Source: Hufsiella ginkgonis
GTDB lineage: Bacteria; Bacteroidota; Bacteroidia; Sphingobacteriales; Sphingobacteriaceae
DNA: 64,000 nucleotides
Assembly: GCF_009834915.1 (NCBI RefSeq)
Contig: NZ_WVHS01000001.1
Coordinates: 496,001-560,000 of the forward strand
Direction: 5' to 3'
The number at the start of each line of letters is the position of its first letter. Positions within the stretch are counted from its first letter, which is position 1. A program made the position numbers and the translations under genes. Positions 17,964 to 25,149 of the stretch are shown one piece after another. Under the pieces are notes generated by a model. It saw only the letters and a program-made list of their open reading frames with translations. It searched no databases and had not been told where the DNA came from.

Positions 17964-18326
17964 TTACTTTACCACTTCTAAATTGAGCACGATTTTGGAG
18001 TATTTATTTGGCGTATTGGCTATTACCGTGATAAAAACCTGTCCTTTCCCCACAGCCCTGTTGCTGCTGTTAACTTCCAATACGATCGGTTGCGTTTCAT
18101 TTTTCTTTATGGGAAGCTTAGGAGCCCGGGCAACCGTACATCCGCACATGGATATTACATCATAGATGATCAACGGCATTTCACCGGCATTCTTTACCGG
18201 GACAACTACCTTTTTCTTTGCGCCGTGCTTTAACACGATCGCTATATTTTCATCTTTAATATTGAAAGGTTTACCGGTATGATAAACCATTGAAGCAAGG
18301 AACAATAAAAATAGGGTGATCTTCAT
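17964..18326 (-). CDS. DUF1573 family exported protein (second paralogue)
   Basis: This 120-residue protein has a signal peptide and the DUF1573 core MCGCTVARAPKLPIKKN. It lies only 6 bases after the stop of the beta-propeller lipoprotein gene, so it is the last gene of that operon. It aligns along its full length with the tail-to-tail gene at 17584-17943, pointing to an inverted duplication. The function is unknown; a structural or binding role in the periplasm is inferred from the fold. Confidence 0.85.
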   Translation of the reverse strand: MKITLFLLFLASMVYHTGKPFNIKDENIAIVLKHGAKKKVVVPVKNAGEMPLIIYDVISMCGCTVARAPKLPIKKNETQPIVLEVNSSNRAVGKGQVFITVIANTPNKYSKIVLNLEVVK

Positions 18327-18332
18327 AGCCGT

Positions 18333-19505
18333 TTAAAAGATGCGAAACCTGTATACGCCTACCCGGCTGTTGGCGCTGTCATGCAGACCGTCGGCATACA
18401 CGTAACGCTCGTCGTATCCCAGCACCTTAAATTCGGGCGGAACGGACACGTCACCAATCAATGTGTTACCCCGGTATACCTGCATTCTTTGATGCTGGGG
18501 CGCGGTTTCGGAATATGATCCTGCCGGCGCGCCCGTGGTGTAAACTCTTAAAAGCAGGTTTTTCTCTTTTATGAATTTGATATCGGAGAAATAGCACTTC
18601 GTGGCCCTGTCTTCTTTATAACGCGCACCGGCAGCCTTAAAGGTATTAGTGGGTATGTAGTTCATTTTCATGCTGTCCGGTTTTAATCCGAAGGACCTTA
18701 CGGGATGGAAGTCTTTGTCCATCACGTAGATCCGCTCGTCGATCTCGAAAGTAAGGTAAACAGAATCCTGCACCAGGTCGTATTTCCAGTTAGCCAGGTT
18801 TGGCAGGTATTTATATTTAAGGTAAACATCTGTGTAGTTGCCCATCAGGTCGGTAACTTTCCCCGATGCGGCATCCATTTTAGCCACCAGGTGGGCTGTT
18901 TTATAGTAGTTGTCGGCCGCAAGATACCCGTTGTACTTAGGATGGAGCGATTCGATATTAAACAAGTAGGTATTGCTGTCTAACAGCACGAACTTGTTCT
19001 GGAAATATTTAACTTCATAAATGCCCGATTCTTCCCCACCGGGATTATTCTCCAGGAAACTGGCGCTTTTTGTACTGTTCCAGTTGATCTTGGTGAAAGC
19101 TTTCCGTTTCCAGTTTCTATCATAAACATGGATGTTCCAGTTTTCGAGCACGTATTTATTCTCCGGTGTGAGGATCACCTCCTGGAGCGCCTTTATTTCT
19201 CCCGGGCCGCGTCCCTTGCCCAGGAAAACATTTTTAAAGTTTCCATCGGGGCCGTATGAAGAAACCTGGCAATAGATGTTATCACAAAAAACGATTGAAT
19301 CCCCGTAAAACTGTATTTTGCCGCTCCCGGAAGTATTGGGGATCTGCAGCATCAGCGTATCGATATCAATTTCATGAATCGTAACGGCCTGTTTGCTGGG
19401 CTCATGCCGGACGGGACGGCCGCTGTTCCGGCAGCTTGAGACGAGGCTGGCGACAAGGGTAAAAAAAAATAAACCTGCTGTTCTTACGCTTAAAAAAGGC
19501 TGCAT
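18333..19505 (-). CDS. Six-bladed beta-propeller lipoprotein (BF3164/TolB-like group)
   Basis: The start is placed at the ATG at 19505 (390 residues); the ATG at 19520 is also possible. A longer frame from 19544 would begin inside the hairpin at 19538-19579 and is unlikely. The lipobox is LVSSC (Cys25). The body shows propeller-like repeats, including the segment FLGKGRGPGEIKALQEVILTP common to the Bacteroidota 6-bladed propeller lipoproteins often found with NVEALA peptides. It follows the NVEALA-like gene across a hairpin and precedes a DUF1573 gene by 6 bases. A role as partner or receptor of the peptide is an inference. Confidence 0.82.
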   Translation of the reverse strand: MQPFLSVRTAGLFFFTLVASLVSSCRNSGRPVRHEPSKQAVTIHEIDIDTLMLQIPNTSGSGKIQFYGDSIVFCDNIYCQVSSYGPDGNFKNVFLGKGRGPGEIKALQEVILTPENKYVLENWNIHVYDRNWKRKAFTKINWNSTKSASFLENNPGGEESGIYEVKYFQNKFVLLDSNTYLFNIESLHPKYNGYLAADNYYKTAHLVAKMDAASGKVTDLMGNYTDVYLKYKYLPNLANWKYDLVQDSVYLTFEIDERIYVMDKDFHPVRSFGLKPDSMKMNYIPTNTFKAAGARYKEDRATKCYFSDIKFIKEKNLLLRVYTTGAPAGSYSETAPQHQRMQVYRGNTLIGDVSVPPEFKVLGYDERYVYADGLHDSANSRVGVYRFRIF

Positions 19506-19537
19506 AGAAGTATGAGTCATGGAGGATGTATGTTTAC

Positions 19538-19579
19538 AAAACAATGCACCCGCTATTTTACTAACGGGTGCATTGTTTT
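19538..19579 (-). terminator. Strong hairpin between peptide gene and propeller gene
   Basis: Perfect 15-base arms (AAAACAATGCACCCG at 19538-19552 and CGGGTGCATTGTTTT at 19565-19579) enclose a 12-base loop, with T runs on both outer sides. On the minus strand it directly follows the peptide gene (stop at 19631) and precedes the propeller gene. It would terminate or attenuate transcription, or protect the 3' end of the peptide mRNA. Confidence 0.8.
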
Positions 19580-19630
19580 TAAATGCATTCGCTTATTTGC
19601 TGCACTGGTGGTTAACCATTATGCATCTGC

Positions 19631-19927
19631 TTATGGCTCATTCTCAAATGTTCCGTCAGGCAGGCAGATCCCACCAAAGCCGCAATCGCATCTTGGGCGA
19701 AGCGAGAAGCTGGAGCCTTCCCAGCAAGTGTAATCGGAGGTATGGCACCTGCAGGGATTACCATTCTCACCTTCGCTGGCACTGGCGACCTGCGTCATTA
19801 CCGCAAGGCTTCCTGTAGCCGCATCTTTTTCAACGAAAGAGAAGGTATTCATCGCAAATAAGAATACCAGCACCAGCCCGCCCATGATCTTCGACATGAG
19901 CACAAGTCTACTTTTTTTGTTGTTCAT
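19631..19927 (-). CDS. NVEALA-like small secreted cysteine-rich peptide precursor
   Basis: This 98-residue precursor has a basic start, a transmembrane signal (about 12-30) and a spacer. A VASASEGENGN segment sits where NVEALA-family peptides carry their NVEALA motif before a Gly-rich stretch. The mature C-terminal part of about 45 residues has six cysteines (CRC, C, CDC, C pattern), suggesting disulfides or metal binding. The motif match is approximate, so the family call is moderate. A signal peptidase I gene lies just upstream and a propeller lipoprotein downstream. The peptide has no known activity; signalling, antagonism or surface display are all possible. Confidence 0.7.
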   Translation of the reverse strand: MNNKKSRLVLMSKIMGGLVLVFLFAMNTFSFVEKDAATGSLAVMTQVASASEGENGNPCRCHTSDYTCWEGSSFSLRPRCDCGFGGICLPDGTFENEP

Positions 19928-20013
19928 AATTTAAGAGTTAATAGTGAATAATTAATAAGTGTTCCATTATCTTGAGGTATGCGAGGCCGGTCAGCCTGCC
20001 CGTAATGTTTGGA

Positions 20014-20051
20014 TTTATCGATATGAATCTACAATATTTTATATCGATAAA
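20014..20051. promoter_or_regulatory. 11-base inverted repeat upstream of the peptide gene
   Basis: TTTATCGATAT (20014-20024) and ATATCGATAAA (20041-20051) are perfect inverted copies 16 bases apart. They lie 87 bases before the peptide start and 117 bases after the signal peptidase stop. No T run follows, so an operator or a 5'-leader hairpin is more likely than a terminator. Confidence 0.55.
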
Positions 20052-20167
20052 AACGCATGGCGGAGGGGAATCAGGATTAATGAGCAATGGTTCAGAATTC
20101 GCCGGAAATTGTGATGGATCGGGGCATTTTCGACTTTGTTGTCATAGCGTATTTTCTACGCACATGC

Positions 20168-21265
20168 TTACCAGGCCCTATCTGTAACCTTTCCAATAAT
20201 AGCTGCTTCGTCCACCAAGCCCCAAAACCTCGAATCGTACGAGTGGCTCCTGTTATCGCCCATCATAAAATAATAGTTGTGTTTAAAGGTGAAGCTTTTA
20301 CAGGGTTCCTTGCCGAGGTAAAAATGGTTACCCTCGCGGCGAAGGCCGGCTTGTTCATATTTATTTACAAGATCGCTATACCTGCGATAATTCTGTTCCG
20401 TCATGGTAACAATAACACCTTTACCAGGCACCACCAGCGGACCCAGGTTGTCTTGCGTCCACCCCTCGGCCTGGTAAAGAAAACCATGTTTACGTTTAAC
20501 AAGGTAAGCCATCTCCGTAACGCCGCCGGAACGTGCCAGCGCCTGTTTCTGTGCGCCGGTGAGGTTCATCAATATAGTGTTAGGCCCCTTGCCGCTTAGG
20601 TAATACTCGTAGGTTATGCCGAGGGAACCGGCGGCTACCGCAAACCTGCCTTCGTCCCTTATCGTTGCAGTATAGTCGTTTTTAACGGTAGCCGCACACA
20701 TAAGCGGCTGGTTATTCACTAAGATCACGCCATCTTTTATGTACAATACGTCTCCGGGCATTCCCACGCAACGTTTCACCAGGAACTCACCCGGCCGGCT
20801 GAAAACGAGAACATCCCCCCTCCGGATCTGCGTGAGACCCGCTAGCCGGTGGTATTTCCACCGGCGTTGATCGTTTCCAGGCGTATTATCCCGCCTGTCG
20901 TCAAAGAAAAGATTGACCCAGGAGATTTCGCCCGGCGAGCGCGGCATAGCTGGTCCGTAGGCCAGTTTATTAACAACAATGTAGTTACCGGAGAACAGCG
21001 CATTTTCCATTGATGAGCTTGGCACCAGGTAGACTTCAAAAACAAACACCTTGAGCAGGATAGGTACCAGCAACACGCCTGCTGCCAGCGCGGCGAACTT
21101 TACTTTCCTGTCGACGCCCTTCCGTAAAACGAAAAGAAAAAAAACGACGATGGCGGCAGCCGATAAATAAAGCCACCAGATCCCGGGCGTAGCCAGGATG
21201 CAAATGCAAAGCAGAATGCCTGCAACGACCAGCATAACGCGCTTATTCGACGTCCGCAGCAGCAT
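20168..21265 (-). CDS. lepB: Signal peptidase I (S26 family)
   Basis: The 365-residue membrane protease has hydrophobic helices at about 10-48 and 56-80. The catalytic serine is Ser85 in PSSSMENAL and the general-base lysine is Lys164 in FLVKRCVGMPGD. The C-terminal box GDNRSHSYDSRFWG is intact. It cleaves signal peptides on the outer face of the inner membrane. It differs from a housekeeping copy by its context: it lies 16 bases after an O-antigen-ligase-like gene and is followed by a secreted-peptide gene, so it may be a dedicated processing enzyme. A long insertion of about 130 residues separates the lysine box from the GDN box, as in many Bacteroidota LepB proteins. Confidence 0.92.
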   Translation of the reverse strand: MLLRTSNKRVMLVVAGILLCICILATPGIWWLYLSAAAIVVFFLFVLRKGVDRKVKFAALAAGVLLVPILLKVFVFEVYLVPSSSMENALFSGNYIVVNKLAYGPAMPRSPGEISWVNLFFDDRRDNTPGNDQRRWKYHRLAGLTQIRRGDVLVFSRPGEFLVKRCVGMPGDVLYIKDGVILVNNQPLMCAATVKNDYTATIRDEGRFAVAAGSLGITYEYYLSGKGPNTILMNLTGAQKQALARSGGVTEMAYLVKRKHGFLYQAEGWTQDNLGPLVVPGKGVIVTMTEQNYRRYSDLVNKYEQAGLRREGNHFYLGKEPCKSFTFKHNYYFMMGDNRSHSYDSRFWGLVDEAAIIGKVTDRAW

Positions 21266-21281
21266 AACGACAGATAAGCGG

Positions 21282-23141
21282 CTATTTTGCTTTGACGATC
21301 TGTTTCAGCTGATCCAGCATCTGTACTACCACCGGCGTTCTGGCCACATCCTTTTTATTCAGCAGGCTTAAGGCGATCTCGCGGGCTTTGTCTCGCTGGT
21401 CAGCCTCCATATATAGTGTGGCAAGCGAGTACCTCGCGTAAAACTTATTCGGTGCCATTTGGTGGGCCCGCAAATACGCCTGTTCTGCTAACTTGAAGTT
21501 TTTCAGGTCCTTGTAACTATTACCAAGCAATATCTCGGTGGCGCTGTTATCCCGGTAGTTTCTGGCAGATAGCAGGATCGCTATCGCTTTTTCCGTGTCA
21601 TGATCGTGCGACAACGAGTTGCCGTAGCTTGCAAGAAACTCGCCATTCCGCGCGAAAAGCGGGTATGCCTGGTCGTAATAAAAGTTAGCGGCGGTTTTAT
21701 CGTGCTCGTCCTCCTTGTAGTAATCGTCGGCCCTGTTCCAGGTAGTATAACCTTTGTATAAAGTAACCACGCGGTTAAAGCCGAAGATAGAAAATGTTAA
21801 CGCCCCCAGCAGCGCAATGCCTTTAAACGCCCGGCCGGGCCGGGGAGCGCGCGAACCATCCGTTTCGGCAGCATCAAAAGCCGCGATAACGATGGCCAGG
21901 AAAAGTACCAGGCCAAGCTTTATGGCCAGCTCCTGCATAGGAAAGGAAAGAAAAGCGAGCAGCGCGACTGAAAGGATACCCGATAACGCGACCTGGTGGA
22001 CGGCTTCAAACCGCTGTTTCTTAAACATAAAAAACGTAACGACCACCAGCAGAATGCAGCAAATACCCGCTAACCCGTTTTCCACCGTAAACTGCAATAC
22101 ATCATTGTATGCGTAAGTCACGTTACCTGAAACTTCTGTTTCATTTTGAGAAGCCGCGGCAAGGTATTTTGCCTGCCCGTTCATATATACGCTTTGAAAG
22201 CGATCAAACCCATGCCCGGTCAACGGCCGCTCCGAAGCCAATATGGCACTTACTTTCCAGATCAGCAGCCGCCCCTTATTCGCTTCGCCACCAAAAAAAT
22301 ATGCACCCGCCAGTACGCCTCCGAGTAAAAGCGCCGACAAAGCCAATCCAATTGTTTTCCGTTCTTTTTTTTCTGCGGCCACTTGGCTGCCGGGGGTTAA
22401 AACCTGGTACTTAAAACCTAACAGCAACAGCGTACTACCTCCCATCGCAAACAATGCCGGCATAGACCGCGTGGCGCCCGACATTAATATCACTGCAATT
22501 GCTCCCGCAAGCGGTACATACCTGGTTAACAACCACATTCCCCGGTGTCCGGGCTTAGAAGGCGTCCCCGCCTGGAGAAAGCGTGCGCTTAACTCGTTGT
22601 GGAACATAAACAGCCCTAACGAAACCGGGAAGCAGGTAGCCAGGTAATTCGCGTACAGTTCCGTATTTTTGAAATTCCCCGTTAACGCCCCGTTATTAAG
22701 GGCGTAGATCCCGTAAAGCTGCAGGTTGCCATAAACCGCCTGCAAAAAACCTCCCGTCACCATCGCAATGAGCAGGAAATACAGGTGCCTCAGCGTTAGC
22801 TGACGCAGGATGAGGTAGCCGATTCCCAAACCGCAGAACTCGTAATAGGGAAGCGAGAAAACAGGATCCGATTGAAATACGTACCTGTTTAATATGACAT
22901 ATCCATATAACACCAGCAACAAAAAATCGATCTTATTGAGCTTTACCTGCCTACCCGCGATAACCAATTGAACAGCACTTAAAACCAGGAGTAACAAGGC
23001 GGCACCGGTATAAATAAAGAACTTCCCGGTGTCGGCACCACGGGGCGCCTCCCACGTAGCTGCCAGGGCGATGCCGCAAAACAGGACCAGCAGGACCGAA
23101 AGTATAACTACAGAAAAGACGTTGCCTATATTAATTTTCAT
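21282..23141 (-). CDS. O-antigen ligase/polymerase-like membrane protein with C-terminal TPRs
   Basis: The 619-residue protein has about ten to twelve hydrophobic helices in residues 1-450. They include a Wzy_C/O-antigen-ligase-like block with GRLLIWKVSAILASERPLTGHGFDRF, where the Gly-His-Gly-x-x-x-Phe loop is typical of this family. Residues about 480-619 are tetratricopeptide repeats (for example NFKLAEQAYLRAHQMAPNKFYARYSLATLY). Such proteins join or polymerise glycans on the periplasmic face, and some act as protein glycan ligases. No glycan biosynthesis genes are nearby. Being next to a signal peptidase and a secreted peptide suggests a role in modifying or exporting that peptide, but this is inference. 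Confidence 0.82.
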   Translation of the reverse strand: MKINIGNVFSVVILSVLLVLFCGIALAATWEAPRGADTGKFFIYTGAALLLLVLSAVQLVIAGRQVKLNKIDFLLLVLYGYVILNRYVFQSDPVFSLPYYEFCGLGIGYLILRQLTLRHLYFLLIAMVTGGFLQAVYGNLQLYGIYALNNGALTGNFKNTELYANYLATCFPVSLGLFMFHNELSARFLQAGTPSKPGHRGMWLLTRYVPLAGAIAVILMSGATRSMPALFAMGGSTLLLLGFKYQVLTPGSQVAAEKKERKTIGLALSALLLGGVLAGAYFFGGEANKGRLLIWKVSAILASERPLTGHGFDRFQSVYMNGQAKYLAAASQNETEVSGNVTYAYNDVLQFTVENGLAGICCILLVVVTFFMFKKQRFEAVHQVALSGILSVALLAFLSFPMQELAIKLGLVLFLAIVIAAFDAAETDGSRAPRPGRAFKGIALLGALTFSIFGFNRVVTLYKGYTTWNRADDYYKEDEHDKTAANFYYDQAYPLFARNGEFLASYGNSLSHDHDTEKAIAILLSARNYRDNSATEILLGNSYKDLKNFKLAEQAYLRAHQMAPNKFYARYSLATLYMEADQRDKAREIALSLLNKKDVARTPVVVQMLDQLKQIVKAK

Positions 23142-23222
23142 AAAAGGAAATTTGAGTATAACTGGTTATTGATCTATATCACCGGATGCTTCGGCGGAGA
23201 TTTCTCATCATATTGGGAAAGG

Positions 23223-23555
23223 TCAGGGCGACATTACGGTACGACTGATCATCCCAAGCAGTTCCTTGATCGTACCTGTAAACGGTATCTTTGCTCCATC
23301 AAACAGCCGGATGATCCGCTTCTTCTTGTCGATGGACTTTACATAATCGATATTGATCAGGTAAGATTGACTAGCCCTTATGAACTTACTTTCGTCTAAC
23401 TCATCCGAAAATCTTGACAAAGACCTGGAGATGGTCAGCTTCTCTCCCTCCGCCAAATTTATATCGGTATAACCATTGTCAGACTGACAGAAGATAATGT
23501 CGTCAGTATTAATAATATGCAAATGATCCTGGGAATGAATTACGATTTTGGTCAT
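23223..23555 (-). CDS. Stand-alone LytTR DNA-binding domain regulator
   Basis: The 110-residue protein consists of only a LytTR domain: DDIIFCQSDNGYTDI, then FIRASQSYLINIDYVKSI, matching the conserved FxRxHrSyxVN core with Gln in place of the usual His. There is no receiver domain and no adjacent kinase. It is the promoter-proximal gene of the minus-strand cassette, 81 bases before the O-antigen-ligase-like gene, and probably regulates it. How it senses a signal is not apparent. Confidence 0.85.
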   Translation of the reverse strand: MTKIVIHSQDHLHIINTDDIIFCQSDNGYTDINLAEGEKLTISRSLSRFSDELDESKFIRASQSYLINIDYVKSIDKKKRIIRLFDGAKIPFTGTIKELLGMISRTVMSP

Positions 23556-23724
23556 AGTATAAAATCAGGTCTGAATGTGTGCAGCAGGTTATCCAGGCCA
23601 TCTCCACAGCCGTGAGTAACTATTGAATGGAATAAATGTTGAAACAAGAATCCCCGCCCGTATCAACATACAGGTTATTCCATGTAATTGAGATAGCTAA
23701 TTTAGATTGTCTGTAACCGGTGAG

Positions 23725-23763
23725 AGGTCAAACGAATATACTAATATATTGACCTTGGACAAA
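23725..23763 (-). promoter_or_regulatory. Candidate promoter of the LytTR cassette with overlapping inverted repeat
   Basis: On the minus strand TTTG (plus 23760-23763) is followed after 19 bases by TATATTCG (plus 23733-23740), one mismatch from TAnnTTTG. A 7-base inverted repeat, AGGTCAA (23725-23731) and TTGACCT (23749-23755), covers this promoter. The leader to the LytTR ATG would be about 170 bases. Confidence 0.45.
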
Positions 23764-23768
23764 TAATG

Positions 23769-23791
23769 AAACTTATTGCAAAAATAAGTTT
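23769..23791 (-). terminator. Weak hairpin downstream of the glycosidase gene
   Basis: AAACTTATT (23769-23777) and AATAAGTTT (23783-23791) form a perfect 9-base stem with a 5-base loop, 60 bases after the stop of the glycosidase at 23851. The stem is AT-rich, and the T-rich tail is better on the plus strand, so it may act in either direction or only as an mRNA end. Confidence 0.4.
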
Positions 23792-23850
23792 TCCTTACCT
23801 TTATGCAGTCAACGCCCCTATATCTCACCTGTCAACAGTAACCGGCTTTT

Positions 23851-25131
23851 TCAATCTTCTTTTACGAAGAACGGCACATTCCCGGTGGCCACCTTATTGT
23901 TGCCGTCCATTACGTACAGGAACAAGCGGTATGGTCCCGGCTTGCCAGGCGTGGTAAGTGTGGCCCCTTTGGGGAACCGGTCGGTAACCAGGCCAGGTAT
24001 TTCTTTCGGACGGCTCTCCCGGTCGCCGCCCTGCCCAAGGTCGGTGCTTTCGGGAAGCAATTCCCAGCGGTAACTTAATTTATCCTTGTCGGGATCGGAG
24101 GCAAATACCGCCACCGGGTATTGCTGGTCTTTGCCCAGGTAAATGGCTTCAGGAAGCCGCTTGCCGTTGAGCAGGAGCGAATCGAGGTGAGGCGCCCGGT
24201 TTTTGGGCCAGCTGCCCGACCAGAGATACTGCATCACATCCACCACTTCCGACGATTCGCCGGCTTCGGTGAACAATCCATACCAGGTGGGAGTGCGTTC
24301 CTGCTTCTGTCCCCAAAGAAATACATAAGAACCAACACAATGCTTGTCCTTTGCGATCGACGCCTCGTAACGGCTGCGGTAAACGGCAGCCTTCTCGCTG
24401 CTGGTTTCTTCTACCGCCGCTTTCCAGGGCAGGATCTTGCTTTCCCAATGGCCGGTCGGTCCCCATTCAGTTACCATATAACCTTTGGTCCACCCCGCGC
24501 CGGCCATCTGCCCGGGTACGCTGGCCAAACCGCCGTACACCTGCACCGACAGGAGATCGATATCCTGGCACCGGGCTTTAATGTCGCCGATCACCTTCGC
24601 GTTAGCGCCTGCGAGCATGGTGGTGGTCAGGTGGTTGGGATCCAGTTGATGGATCATCTTAGAAATGTCATTCACCGCATCCCATACTTTGGGATTTTTA
24701 TAATCGAGGTTTAGCTCGTTGCCAATTCCCCAGATGATCACGGCCGGGTGATCTTTGTAGGCGATCACTTCTTTTTTCAGCTTCTCCAGCTGCTGGTGTA
24801 CCGCGGCCGTATCACCATAATTAAAACCATGGCGCTCGCGGGCCACATCCAGGCCAAGCGTTACGGTAAGACCAAGTGATTGGGCCTTGTCCAGTGTCGG
24901 GCCCGAGTTACGGCTGCCCCAGGTGCGGATGGAGTTGCCGCCAAATGCAGCCAACTGTTCCATTTTGGTCGATCCACCGGCGCCTTTAATAAAATATGGT
25001 TTGCCATTTCGCATGAGCGAAAAGCCATCCTTAGTTTGGTTGACGGTTACTTTTACCGGCTGCGCCAAAACGCCTGCACTTAACATCACGAAAAGGCAGC
25101 AGCTAAAAATTTTAACGATCGGGGTTCTCAT
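23851..25131 (-). CDS. Secreted clan GH-A glycoside hydrolase (GH2 catalytic-domain-like)
   Basis: This 426-residue protein has a signal peptide (cleavage near LAQ, residue 24). A short beta-domain leads into a TIM barrel with GNEL (acid/base Glu139) and TEWG (nucleophile Glu222). Their spacing and position fit clan GH-A, closest to the catalytic domain of GH2 or beta-glucanosyltransferase-like enzymes. The GH2 N-terminal jelly-roll is absent. The last 100 residues look like a beta-sandwich (YLFLYVMDGNNKVATG region). Its start lies 18 bases after the stop of the large pectate-lyase-fold gene, so both are one operon, with the smaller enzyme second. Substrate unknown. Confidence 0.8.
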   Translation of the reverse strand: MRTPIVKIFSCCLFVMLSAGVLAQPVKVTVNQTKDGFSLMRNGKPYFIKGAGGSTKMEQLAAFGGNSIRTWGSRNSGPTLDKAQSLGLTVTLGLDVARERHGFNYGDTAAVHQQLEKLKKEVIAYKDHPAVIIWGIGNELNLDYKNPKVWDAVNDISKMIHQLDPNHLTTTMLAGANAKVIGDIKARCQDIDLLSVQVYGGLASVPGQMAGAGWTKGYMVTEWGPTGHWESKILPWKAAVEETSSEKAAVYRSRYEASIAKDKHCVGSYVFLWGQKQERTPTWYGLFTEAGESSEVVDVMQYLWSGSWPKNRAPHLDSLLLNGKRLPEAIYLGKDQQYPVAVFASDPDKDKLSYRWELLPESTDLGQGGDRESRPKEIPGLVTDRFPKGATLTTPGKPGPYRLFLYVMDGNNKVATGNVPFFVKED

Positions 25132-25149
25132 GCGGGTGTTCTGGGTTAC

